Positions 33,529 to 44,493 of a stretch of DNA of 64,000 nt are shown piece after piece. Numbering within the stretch: the first letter of the stretch is position 1; each line of letters begins with the position of its first letter. The position numbers and the translations under genes were made by a program. The stretch spans positions 24,429,349 through 24,493,348 of the forward strand of contig OX235267.1 of the NCBI GenBank assembly GCA_944472135.2, read 5' to 3'. Source of the DNA: Trichobilharzia regenti. Lineage: Eukaryota; Platyhelminthes; Trematoda; Strigeidida; Schistosomatidae. Under the pieces are notes generated by a model. It was not told where the DNA came from and did no database searches. It was given only the letters and a program-made list of their open reading frames with translations.

Positions 33529-33952
33529 AGGGAATCCCAATCACAAAATGTTGCTTAAGTTGACGTAAATTGTTATTTTATTGGTTAAATAGTCACGTGT
33601 CACAATGACATTTAGGTTAAAAGCTAATTATAACAGATATATACATATTTATGATACCAGTAGACTAGGTAGGATACGTCAGTTGATCATTTGACAAGTT
33701 AGTTGACATGCTGGTGTACTGCACAAGTTCATTCACAAAGTAAATTGGTAGTTGAAACAGATTTTCTTGTCTTTATAGGTAATTTACTACACCTTGTGGG
33801 TTTTCTTTCGGCAATGTCCGCTGTGTGTGTGTGTGTTATGTGGGTAAAGCAAAGAAAATACAGCCTAATTGTACAAACCAATTACAAAAATCGTTTGGTT
33901 GTTACACAGAAGACTGAATAGAAAGGATGTGATAGTGATAATTTAACTTGTA

Positions 33953-34148
33953 ATGGCTTTCAGGTGACTTCAAATGGAATACTAAATGATATTAGAGTAG
34001 ACTTTAAATAACACTTTAAAAAATGAACTCTACGGTGAACTAATCAGCTGCTGAGGACTCTCACTTGTTTAGATCAACTCTCAGTGTATTCATCACCATA
34101 GGATACTGATAAATTAGCCAAGAATAATTCATTGTGTCAGTGGAATAC
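33953..34148 (+). repeat. Repeat F, second copy
   Basis: Direct repeat of 32,583-32,780: shared GAACTCTACGGTGAACTAAT, CATCACCATAGGATACTGAT and CAAGAATAATTCA. It abuts the PLE remnant that starts at about 34,150. Confidence 0.6.
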
Positions 34149-34149
34149 A

Positions 34150-35280
34150 AGACTGGGACATTACCATTCTGTCACCACTCTGGAATCCGAAAGCATACAT
34201 AATTTTACAACTCTGTCGATTCTAGATACTGCATTACAACTTGTGAAATGCGAGACATCCAATTCAAATTCAACAACTACTTCTGGCGACAAATTGATGG
34301 GCTTGCCATGGGTTCACCTCTAGAACCTCTTCTAGCCGACAGACGCGAGTGAGTGACGCTATCAATGAGACAACATACTATCGTCGATACGTCGATGATA
34401 CGTTTGTTGTTTGTAACAACATGAGTCAGGCATCCGTATTATTGATGAGATCCACCCAAACATTAAATTCACAACTACGAGTTATATTTCCTGGACCTAA
34501 ATGTAAAAAGAAGAAACGATAGAAAGGTTGTAAAGTCCATCTACAGAAAAGAAACCTGAACTGGACAATATCTTCACTACAACAGCTTCTGCTCTATAAG
34601 CTATAAGCGGGGATTAGTAAGGACAGAGCCAGAAAGTTATGTTCGCCTAACAAAGTAGAAGAAGAATTAAGCTTTTTTGAAAAATACCTTAAGGAAAACG
34701 GGTATCCAAACGGATTTATCTTAAAGTACAGCAAAGAAAGAGATGAGAAAAAGAAGTATCCAACAGTTGAAAAGAAGAAAGTGTTCATTTACCCCTCATA
34801 CAAAAGAGGAGAAGAGGATGAAAGGAGGAATAAAAAGATGCTTCTCTGCAGCTAAGCTGGTGACACTATACAGCACTACATGCTCTATAAGCAAATCGAA
34901 ACTGGATAAGTACCCCCACTGATGTTACCTCCAACTGCATTTACAAATTTACGTGCACCTGTGGCAGCAAGTACACTGGAAGGACAGAAAGAAAAGCTTT
35001 TATCCGGTTTTCAGAGCATATTCCAAGAAACTTATGCTTAAATGAAAGCAGACATTTACAAAATGCAATTACCAGACACCTACCTTGTGGATACGGGTCA
35101 TTTTGTCGAGATTTCCAAATCTTTCAAAATATTAAACATACAAAGGACAGTGAATCTACTACGATTTACTGTTGAAGCAATTGAAATCAAGCGTCTCAGA
35201 CCAAACTTATGCACACAGAAAGAAAGAGAGTGTAGTCAGTCTCTCACTCCCTTGGTAATAGTATTACTTTCATTACACTG
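34150..35280 (+). mobile_element. Penelope-like element remnant (RT plus GIY-YIG)
   Basis: In shifting frames it encodes DKLMGLPWVHL / QIDGLAMGSPL (34,285-34,322), RRYVDDTFVV with catalytic YVDD at 34,388-34,399, and a C-terminal CIYKFTCTCGSKYTGRTE GIY-YIG-type segment (34,935-34,995) with ...RFSEHIPRNL and QAS.TKLMHTERKR. Many stops and frameshifts; dead. RT next to GIY-YIG is the defining PLE layout. 3' sequence to about 35,650 belongs to the same element (shared with 42.5-42.9 kb). Confidence 0.75.
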
Positions 35281-35978
35281 ATTAGTCATACACACTAGTG
35301 AACTCAGCTCACTAAACAAATTTTCAATTTGATGAACTTTAAACTTCTTGAGTTGCCGTGTTGACGTACAAGCTAACACTGTTTATTAGATTTTTCTGTC
35401 TTCTCTCACACCCCTTTTTTCTTTCATAGTTTGCTAGCATATAAACTGATGGTAACTTAAACTATAAATTGTAATAATTGTATTCCGGATAGGTTCATCT
35501 TATAATGTTTTTACTATTACCTTTCAAACATTGAAGTATGAAATGTTATTTATAATGACTGTAATTCCAGGTAGTTTGCAGCAGCTGATGAGAACCTATG
35601 AAATAGAATGATATCATTTTATACTGCAAATCTGATCTTTCTTTCTCTATCGAAATTTATCAAGGGAACCAAATGCATGAAATGCGAGTTAATAACTCTT
35701 ATAAACTGTATTTAGTGTATTTGGTTATAAAGAAGTAAAACAGCTAGAACTTTACAGTTCTCCTTCTATCCAAAGTTAATATTAGCATCAAGTAATGTGA
35801 TTACTGCTAACTTCCAATTGTCTCATTCTTGACCTACTACAGAAAAGCTACATTTTAAATACCCTTTTTCTTAAATGAAATATAACTCATACTACTTACA
35901 AAATATAAGTAGAATACGTGTTGTTCAGCAAGGCATCATCGACTCATGAGTTACTTTGCATGAATTATATTTGTTTCA

Positions 35979-36208
35979 GCAAGTCGGTGGCACAGCGGTT
36001 AAGACGCTCGCCGACCATGCACATGGTTCGGATTCGGTCCCTGGCCGACGCACTCCTTTACCTCGCTAAGCCAGAAATAAAAAGATGGTAAAGAGGAAAG
36101 GTTGGACATGAGGCTAACCACCCCATCCTGTAAAATTAAACACTGCTACAGAAACTTTAAACCACTAGCTTGGGGCCCTATGTTCCACTGGGAACGTGAA
36201 GGAAAAAA
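35979..36208 (+). repeat. tRNA-headed SINE, type b (RTE-ended)
   Basis: Flanked by the 12 bp direct repeat ATATTTGTTTCA (35,967-35,978 and 36,209-36,220). Order: GTCGGTGGCACAGCGGTTAA head with box B-like GATTCGGTCCC, CTCGCTAAGCCAGAAATAA, ACATGAGGCTAACCACCCCA, CTACAGAAACTTTAAACCAC, CCCTATGTTCCACTGGGAAC, A run. Confidence 0.85.
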
Positions 36209-36224
36209 ATATTTGTTTCAAGTT

Positions 36225-36425
36225 TGACCACGGAATGATATCTGTTAGAGAACCACTGAAAATCAGGGAGTACTGGAAAGATGTTTCGTCCTAGTTTCAG
36301 ACACACCAGTATTACGCACCCACCGCCAGCGTTAGAACCCAGAACCATTCAGCCACTGAAACCAGAATGATTGGTCCATGAATTTTAATGTCTACCAATT
36401 CGTCATTTATAGCACAACATTGGTT
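36225..36425 (-). repeat. Hammerhead SINE-like repeat, degraded
   Basis: The tail (ATCTGTTAGAGAACCACTG), a core remnant (GAAAGATGTTTCGTCCTAGTT), a tRNA-like region (GCCAGCGTTAGAACCC...CAGCCACTGAAACC) and CAATTCGTCATTTATAGC are recognisable in that order. The core is not intact. Confidence 0.55.
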
Positions 36426-37199
36426 GGTGGCTTTTGCTGAGTTTAACCACATATACTTGTAGTGGGTTGGGCGTCAAACGAGTGAAACAACACTGTCTGG
36501 GGTTCAGATCACTTCGTTGCGACTAGCAAACACTACTGTCAAACGCCAGTAGTTTCCAACCCCACATTCCATCACTTTCTGTAATGTTATATGCGATGAA
36601 TGACTGTTACTCCAGTTGATTTCTTATGCAGATAATATTGTCTTGTTGAAATTGAGAGAAAGCCTGAAGGAGGATGAAAGGAATCCAGGTTGCCTGAATG
36701 ATTCTGCTTTTACCATACTGTTCATGTACACAGAGCTGAAAGGGGATTTTTCCAACATGTTTAAAGGATCGCCTCATAGTAGTAGTAGTAGTAGTAGTAG
36801 TAATAGTTGTTGTTATTGTAGTAGTATTATTAGACTAAAAACAACACTGTGTTACTCATTTATTCTCGTTTATCATGTTATCCAGACTGATTCTCCTTCC
36901 TCTTTTAATTGCATTCAACATGAAACTATTAATGATGACGATGGATGAGTCATTGTTTTCAACATTTAATATTCCTAATGAATAGAAAATGCCAAACAGA
37001 TAATTTAAAAAACACAGTCAGTTAATGTATTAATACTTATAATAAATTGCGAAAACCTTTATCATTAGTTATTACAGTTACTGACTACTTATTAGTAATA
37101 TCGTGCTATTTATTTCTGTAATAAAAAAAAACAATGTGAGTAATTTGAGTAGCATATCAGATGACATGATTTTATTTCGTCGACGATTTTTAAGTTAAC
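36426..37199. other. Non-coding stretch with (AGT)n tract
   Basis: A TAG/AGT microsatellite lies at 36,776-36,803. An open frame at 36,616-36,948 runs through it; the first part (ISYADNIVLLKLRES) resembles a YADD-type RT palm motif, so a small non-LTR fragment may be present. Confidence 0.4.
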
Positions 37200-37990
37200 C
37201 ACAGATGAGTTAGACAAAACACTTAAAATGTGATCTAACCTCTGCATCTAATAGAAAGCTGTACATGAACCTTGAATACAAACGCGGTTTATCTGTGGAA
37301 ATCCTTGAAAGGATAACCTCACAGTCGGTAAGACAAATATTCTCTGCAGTATCTTTCGAAATCGTATCTTTTTGTCCACCATTACTGTTCAATAACCTGA
37401 AGGACAAGATCCTGCAGTTGGCCACCTCTGTATTTGTTCAACAGTCTATCTGCTGATTGAGAACGAGGTAATTCGGTCGTTTGACACCAGTTTGTCCAAG
37501 AGTGTGGTTACGAAGACATGGAAATGGGACTATAAGAAGAAGAGCAGTAATTGAACATCCGGTCGATTCTAGTCACCTAATCTCCACAGTCTCTTTAAAG
37601 TTACTTATAAGGTGAGAAGTAGCCGTTCAAAATCATTACATGTCCGACTCATCTGTATTGCTGAAGCTGTGAACGTCGCAACAGAAAAACCAAAGTTGTA
37701 ATAACAGAGAAAATTTGTAGCTCATGTGGATGGTTTTTAATTAGTTGTGTTCCCTGACAAGGAAGTTCAAATTCCAAGTCAATAAAAATAACCAATAGAT
37801 ATGTAAATCAACTACCAGTCACGAAGATGGTTGTCAGGAGATCCAGTTATGTCATTCATGGAGAATTCAAATGAGGAGTTCATTTTCTATCAAAAACCTG
37901 AGCTGAAGATGTTATCCAGATGGACGATGATATCTTCGCAATTAATTCCACCAGTTCAGAGAACACAACTAATTCAAAACAAAAGTTCTG
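37200..37990 (+). mobile_element. PLE remnant, GIY-YIG region and 3' tail
   Basis: LEYKRGLSVEILERITSQSV and PPLLFNNLKDKILQLATSVF match the minus-strand PLE at 42.9-43.4 kb (PLLFNNLKDKIPVLTNSMYV). Downstream, a tail in inverted orientation (37,715-37,760) and in direct orientation (37,890-37,980, GCTGAAGATGTTATCC...GTTCAGAGAACACAACTAAT) surround about 130 bp, again an inverted terminal layout. Dead. Confidence 0.6.
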
Positions 37991-38379
37991 CGTACAGAAA
38001 AACTTTGTTCACCCCCGCCTTCTTTTTAAGCTCCTAATCCGTATATTGTTAAACTGTGGTTCCATTTATTCCTTGTTTTGTTAATTCCGTTTGTATACCC
38101 CTCCCCTATTATTTCGATTGTTGTTACTCTGAACAGTTTCCGGTATCATCTCAGTTGTCCCCTTTATCCATACGCTTCAGTTTAACTTCTTTGTAATGTT
38201 TTCTGATCACAATTCTCACCTTATTGTGTAATTTTTTAAAGTGTCTAATAATATTAATAATTCTACAATCCATTTCTAAGTCAGGATATATATAAGGAAA
38301 TGTAAAAATAAAGTAAATAATGATAGTAGTGATAGTGGTAATAATAATAATAATAATGACGACATTAGCAGTAAGGAAT

Positions 38380-38720
38380 CTAAATCATCAGTAGTAATTC
38401 CACACGAGGAAGGAACCTCGGAAACCTTACTCAGAATTCTTAACAAGGCAGGAATAAAAGTAACTGGCATTCAAACCACCCACAAACTGAATTAGAAACA
38501 AGCTTTGTCGGTTAAAGGATCCTGTGAAGCCGTTACAACAAAGCAATTTGGTTTATCTAATACCCTGCAATGATTGTCAAGTCAAATACATAGGTCGAAG
38601 TGGTAGAACGGGGGCAGTCAGACTAACCAAACATAAAAACCTAGCAAAATCTAGATTGGTTGACCCGAATAAGATTAGAAATCATTCAGACCTACCAATC
38701 TGCAAGTAATTGCATTTATT
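38380..38720 (+). mobile_element. PLE fragment, GIY-YIG domain (second lineage)
   Basis: LVYLIPCNDCQVKYIGRSGR carries the YIG motif after a CxxC; it continues TKHKNLAKSRLVD. The preceding segment (ISSNNSTRGRNLGNLTQNS-like, near 38,390) matches 40,610-40,760. Truncated and short. Confidence 0.65.
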
Positions 38721-39100
38721 CTTCAAGATAACCAGGTAAGTCGACGGCTTGATCCATTATTCTTTAAGCTTCCCCAGTATTAACACACTGAGTTGAGGAC
38801 TGGGACTGTTAGAGTCTTCTGGTTATATTTTAAGTGTTAAGATAAGGCATCTATGCATACATGCATATGGTGTATTTAAGCCCTATCTCTCTCGATCAGA
38901 AAACTGCACCCCAACAGTTTGATTTAAAAAATGCTGTCTATTGTCAAAAAATGCATTGCTTTATAGTGAGGCTGAATTTCTCGATGAAGTGAAAAAAAAG
39001 TTAACAGCCGTTAACTTCATTGAGTACTCACATCTCATTCACTTTGGTAACACTCCTGGTAACTTTACTTAAGTTATGCGTTTCTATTTAGAAACTTAGT

Positions 39101-39686
39101 TTTCTATAATTTGGTTTGTAAGGGTTAGTTATGTTTTTACGAGTTGATCACGGATTGATATCAGTTAGAGAACCATTGGAAAACACCACCGGAGTACTGG
39201 ACAGCTGCTGTTTCATCCTAGTTTGGGAATCATCGTCAGTACGCACCCACCACCAGGGTTCGAACCCAGGACCTTCCGGTTACAACGCAAGCGAGCTCGT
39301 ATACTATTCAGCCACTGGGACCCGATTCAATGGCTAGTCCATGAATTCTAACTTCTACCAATTCGTGATTTAGCGCGACCCCAACCATTGTCGTTAGTGG
39401 GACATCCATCCACACACGTGACATCTAACTGGACCTCACTGGTCACGACTTGTCACTAGAACTCAGGAAACCCCAATCTGTAGTAAGTCACTAGCGAACA
39501 TCAGATTAATTTTCTATAGTTTGGTTTGTAAGGGGAGCTTGCCTTGTAACCGGAAGGTCCTGGGTTCGAATCCCAGTGGGTGAGTACTGCTGATGATTCC
39601 CAAACAAGGATGAAACAGCAGCTGTCCAGTACTCCGGTGGTGGTTTCCAATGGTTCTCTAACTGATATCAATTCATGATCAACTCG
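39101..39686. mobile_element. Inverted hammerhead composite with 12 bp target-site duplication
   Basis: The 12 bp direct repeat TAGAAACTTAGT flanks it (39,089-39,100 and 39,687-39,698). The left half is a minus-strand unit (39,128-39,400: tail, core, head with GGTTCGAACCC, GACCCGATTCAATGG). The right half is a 5'-truncated plus-strand unit (39,505-39,680). Both halves share CACCACCGGAGTACTGG (one of them complemented). The bases TTTCTATARTTTGGTTTGTAAGG begin both halves as a direct repeat. The right half holds the best hammerhead in the window. Confidence 0.75.
39584..39632 (+). ncRNA. Hammerhead ribozyme, all core positions intact
   Basis: Read in order: stem I strand GTACTG (39,584-39,589), core CTGATGA (39,590-39,596), stem II TTCC-CAAACAA-GGAT, core GAAA (39,612-39,615), short stem III CAG-CAG-CTG, cleavage triplet GTC (39,624-39,626), stem I strand CAGTAC (39,627-39,632). 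The elements match the family rule CUGANGA...GAAA...NUH. Stem III is only 3 bp and stem II has a U.U closing pair, so activity in isolation may be weak, as in other minimal type I hammerheads. Predicted cut: after C39626. Confidence 0.65.
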
Positions 39687-39698
39687 TAGAAACTTAGT

Positions 39699-40559
39699 CA
39701 TAAGTCTACTTACAAAAAATCTATTGTTTTGAAAATACACAATCGAATGTAGTGATTAATAGTATAAAGGTACCTAAATATTTTCTTCTTAATCGGTGTT
39801 GCCTAAATGGCCTTGAATATACATATTTATCAGAATAAAAACAATAGAATACTAATACTGATATCTATCTAATCGTCACACGACCTTGTACTTCAATGGC
39901 CTTGAACAGTTGATGATTCATACTATTTCATCATAAGAGTAGATTGATTGACTGACTGACTGATGAACAAAGACTGCCCGTCCCAGTTTATTTTTTTGTC
40001 TCCTTATCACTTCTAGTCAGCCCGTTAACGTATGCGTGTTCTGGACATTCATTAAAAACAAGCAGTGTTTATGTGAAAGCAGTCAATATTCAAAAGTACA
40101 ATGTTTGTTTGATGATAATATATGAAAAATATGAAGGCAACATTATAAAAAAATATATATATATACAACACATGTGATATTGATGAGTCATTAATAGTTA
40201 GTTGGTATCAGGTAAATTATTCTATGGACTGACTGGACTCAGTAGTGCAAATGTGTCAGACGTGTATTTTAACTCTATTCAGGCTAATTTTTTCACGAAC
40301 TACCAAATCACCTAAAAAGGAAAAACAACAGAATACTATAAGATAGCAGACACAATGAGCTCAGAAGCAAAAAGGTGGCTGTCTTGGTCAGTGACCTTGG
40401 ATATATTCAGCAATGTAATGAATTCGATCGACACTGTATGAGACATGTTTGCCTATGTTATTCAAACATAAGATTATGAGTGAACTAGAATTTGGACACA
40501 TTTACTCTAATGTATTAGGATAGCTGAGAAGAACTTGTAGAAGATTTGGACTTTGATGA
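39699..40559. other. Non-coding stretch
   Basis: Short AT run near 40,150. Bases 40,430-40,500 (GTATGAGACATGTT...GAACTAGAATTTGGACAC) resemble the tRNA-like repeat at 45,170-45,252 and 62,236-62,340. Nothing else recognised. Confidence 0.35.
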
Positions 40560-40930
40560 CGAAGATCTACAGTGACGACATGCATGACAAACATGCACAG
40601 AATGAAGAAAACACCCACCAATAACGAATTTAGATCATTAGAAGTACTTCCATATAAAGAATTCTTAACAAGGCAGGAATATAAAGTGGCATTCAAACCC
40701 ACAGACTCAATTAGAAACAAACTTTGTTGGTTAAAGGATCCTGTCAGTGCAGCCAATTAAACAAAACAATTTAGTTAATCTAATACTCTGCCTGCAATGA
40801 TTGTCAGGTCAAAGACATAGGTCAAAATAGTAGGACGAAATCAATCAGACTGGTAGAGCAAAAAATTGGGCGAAATCTAGATTAGTTGACCCAAATAAGA
40901 TAAAAAAAATCTAGAGAATAGTTCAGCTAT
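40560..40930 (+). mobile_element. PLE fragment (second lineage), copy 2
   Basis: Parallel to 38,390-38,680: KPTDSIRNKLCWLKDPVSAA and the following CTGCCTGCAATGATTGTCAG match that copy. The YIG region is broken by stops. Confidence 0.6.
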
Positions 40931-41324
40931 AGCACTCACTACATGGAATTACACACAACCATACAATAGGATGGGATAGGATGACAGTTCTGAAATCTAA
41001 TGTAACAGGGTGGTGAGACAGATTGATAAGGGGAGCTTTATTTATCGAATAAACTCAAAGTACATGCAATAGGAATAAACCAACAGCTGTCCCGGACATC
41101 TGGAAAATTCTACTACCTCTATGATGAATACGAAGGAATAAAGAGAACTTTAAAACTCAAGTTTCATAGTCGTGTGATTACAACTGATATGATTATGAAC
41201 AATAAATTTTTTTTTGAAACGTCATCCAGTAAATAATACTGTTTCACTGTATGATACATCTAATAAACAAACTAATATGGAATTACTTACTACTACAGTG
41301 CCCAACTCTTGCACATACAGCGAA

Positions 41325-41915
41325 GACAGGACTTCCGGTGAACATAGTCAAGTTTGGAAAGACAACACCGACATTCATTAGTTTTAAATCACTGTGGAAA
41401 TCTGTTTCACTCAGCATAAAGAACAATATTTTCAACAGTAATCTCGAGTCAGTCAGTTCTTCAATAGGGTTCAGAGACTCAGCGTGTCATAGAAGGCATT
41501 TAGAACAGGCTTCAGAATTTTATCAAGAGCTGCCTTCTCTGGTTCCTTACTGAAGACCAGACGGCCAGAGAACATAAACAACACAGAACTCTTGCAGATA
41601 GTTAAGTAACCAAGATCCTATTATCCAAAAAATATGCCGAAGAAAACAGAGATGGATCAAACACGCACTAAGGAGACCATCAAGTGATGCTCAGCGCAAG
41701 ACCATCGCTCGATAGAAGCGCGAATAGGAAACAACGAGTTGGAAGTAACTCCAAGGGTAACATGAAGGAGGTAGTGTGAGAAGGAGATGACAGCTAATGG
41801 AGAATAGGACAGCTAGCTAAAAGAGACTGCATAAAACAGGATAAAACGGAGATTTGCTATTGAAGTTTTATGTTTTACTCGGAACCCAAGGGGATAATAA
41901 TAGAATAGTAATAAT
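41325..41915 (+). mobile_element. RTE 3' end, eroded
   Basis: KTTPTFISFKSLWKSVSLSI and NNIFNSNLESV match the RTE segment at 13,000-13,090 (FITLKSVWRSTALSMKMK). The KRRWIKHALRRPSSDA-like segment (41,645-41,690) matches the C-terminus, and the end is GGAACCCAAGGGGATAATAATAG. Truncated and dead. Confidence 0.65.
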
Positions 41916-42068
41916 TACAGTAGACGAGTAAAACTATACAAACTACTAGTCTCTGGGTCGCATTTCAACTAAACACCTTTTTACCTCGATTGGACAATGG
42001 TAACTAGTGTAATGTGTCTAGTCGTTTCTTTGTTGCAGACTGAATTCTACTAACTGGCGTCCAATCAG

Positions 42069-42281
42069 AAGTATCCAATATAGCCCTACAGGAGGTCAAT
42101 CGCGAGTCCGAAGAGCTCAGTGGTGACGACACTGACTGCAGCACTGGATGATGCGGGTTCGAACCCAAAAACAGACATGAGCTCCCCAAAGGCTGCAGAT
42201 ACACCTTGCTGACTGCTGAATACCAAATAGCACGAAACTTGGGTCTTTTAAAGCTTCCCGCCGACTGCCTCCAACCATCTA
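42069..42281 (+). repeat. tRNA-like SINE family 4, copy 1
   Basis: Box A-like GAGCTCAGTGGTGACGAC (42,113-42,130) and box B GGGTTCGAACCC (42,155-42,166), with a tail reading TTGCTGACTGCTGAATACC and CCGCCGACTGCCTCCAACCA. Complementary-strand copies occur at 58,168-58,384 and, partial, 54,405-54,560. Confidence 0.6.
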
Positions 42282-42529
42282 ATACCAAACACCTTTTCAA
42301 AAAATTGGAGAATGAAGTTTTGGGAGAAGTTAGTACTGTGATATAGCTTGTGCTTTATTGAAGGGAAGTAAATCAATTCTCAAGATTCACTTTATATCCC
42401 TAAATCTATAAATAATGAGGTGAGCATCAAAAATAAATAGCAATGTAGTGAATAACGTTAGTTTCAACAAAGCAGAGAGAATAATGACTTTATTTGATGA
42501 TACTTGTAAGTTTAGAGTTTTTTTCAACA

Positions 42530-43450
42530 AAGAAAGAAAGACCACATGTGCAGTATAAAATGATGTCATCATCATTCTACTTCACAGGTTCTCATCATCT
42601 GCAAACTATCTGAAACTATAATCGTTATTAGCAATGAAGTTAACATACTTTAATTTTTGAATAGTAGTAAAGAAAACATGAAATTAACGGATCCGAAATA
42701 TAGGCATTACAATTTTTAGTTTAAGTTATCATCAATTGTATAAACTATAACCCTTTTGAGTCGCTATGTTAACCTACATACTAACACTATTTATCGGATT
42801 TTCCTGTTTTCTATCTTCTCTCACCCCCTTTCTTTGATAGCTTATAAATTGATGGTGACTTAAACTAAAAATTACTCTTTGCCTTGTCGATGACTTTAAA
42901 GGCGGAGGCTATAGAGATCGGGTGATCATTATTGACCAGATGTTCAATGATCGCGCTTCTTATTGCTCCACTTCCACCTTTTCGTAGCCACACAGGATAG
43001 TGTTCTTGCACCCTCTTGGACAAAACTCGAGTCGAACGACCGATATACCTAGCTCCACAAGAGCAGGTGAGTTGATAAACATACATAGAGTTGGTCAACA
43101 CTGGGATCTTGTCCTTCAGGTTATTGAACAATAATGGTCGGCTAGTAAACGCTATTCTCAGAGATGCAGAAGGAATGTTCTTTTCAGGGACTGTGATATC
43201 CTTCGTTTCATGATATCGGAAGCTAAGTCCCCTTTGAATTCCAAGCTCATGTAAGGTATTTTCTTGGGAACGGTTGATAAGTCACGTTTTCTAGGCTTTG
43301 AATGTATATTCTTATCTATAAAACATGGTGGAAATCCATTTTCCACTAGGATTTTCCTCAAAATTTATAACTCATCTTCTACAGTATCAGTGCTACATAT
43401 ATGTCAATTAGCCGAAATTACGTGTTTCTGCTGTGAGACTACAAGATAAG
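42530..43450 (-). mobile_element. Penelope-like element remnant, minus strand
   Basis: Encodes MRKILVENGFPPCFIDKNIH (43,361 down), PYMSLEFKGDLASDIMKRRI, and MFNNLKDKIPVLTNSMYVYQ followed by LTCSCGARYIGRSTRVLSKR (GIY-YIG, 43,131-42,865). The frame is broken once between the two parts. 42,530-42,630 matches 35,510-35,645 as reverse complement (3' region). The segment 42,725-42,860 matches 35,345-35,475 in the same orientation, which is flipped relative to the element. Confidence 0.7.
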
Positions 43451-43553
43451 GAGTATGTTACAGTATCTGAATAGTTGTCTGCACAATTTCACATTTTGAG
43501 GATGTTATTCATGTTGTGCGGACTAGCCTTTTAGGCTGATAAAATTCAGAGAA

Positions 43554-44493
43554 GTGCAAAACATTTCATCATTTAAAAAATATGAAATGGGATTAAATAA
43601 GCTTCCCCTGACACAAACCGACTCCTCGGCTGTGAACTGGCTTCATTCTTATTTCTCGAATAGAATCCGCTATACTGTATATGAAGACAAATCTTTCTCT
43701 GCTTTGCTTACTGAAGCTGCAGTCCTTCAATGTACTCTTCTCTCTCCTCTTCTTTTTCCCTCTCTAATTCATGACTAGCCTCTTCCCGAAGAAATCAACT
43801 TCCTTCAATACGCTGTTGATTTGACTGTTCTAAACTCGATGGCGTTTTGTTGGACATAAGCTAGTGGTCCAAGCTGAATGGTCCTACATTAAAATCCTTC
43901 TAAATATCAAACAGTTAACTTCAAAATTCAGGAATATAAACGTGATCTATACGAATTTGTTCATTCACTGGATGCTTGAAATAGAAACTAAGTCAAGCAT
44001 AAAACACATACATTGGAATAGTCCTATCCTCTGACCTTTCTTGATCATCCCATATCTCGTCGATTTCAAGGAAGAAGTCCAGTCTAACCTACTCCACTAA
44101 GCAGTTGAGAAGGTCGGATATCACTTTACCTCTACTTTTACGATTTGTTAACTATTGCATCATGTCTGTTATACTTTACTCACCCACCCTTAGCCTTTGC
44201 TGAGATACTCAAAAAACAACCATGTCATACTGAGAAATGTACTAAAGATTGTCAGTAGAGCAATTGGTGAGCCACTAAGTCAGCTCATCACCACTGTAGT
44301 CGACAGACTTCCAGACTCCTATGAGAAATGGTCTAAATCCATATTGCCTGACTTCCAACATCCTCTCTATTCACAGCTCCCCCCTTCCATCTCATCATCA
44401 GATGGGACTGGAACTCTCTATGAAAGATTTTATATGCTTGCACAACCAAGTATAACAACTCAACAATGCCATATTCGGCCTGCCTTCGTGTGA
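43554..44493 (+). pseudogene. Dead non-LTR reverse transcriptase in the left arm
   Basis: NWLHSYFSNRIRYTVYEDKS and AAVLQCTLLSPLLFPSLIHD match the QG.LSPLLF..YIND region of jockey/CR1-like RTs. FLQYAVDLTVLNS follows, where the expected YADD is YAVD (43,809-43,820). ILRNVLKIVSRAIGEPLSQL and SILPDFQHPLYSQLPPS (44,200-44,493) fit the RT C-terminal region. Frameshifts separate the parts. The YAVD change removes a catalytic aspartate. Confidence 0.65.
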
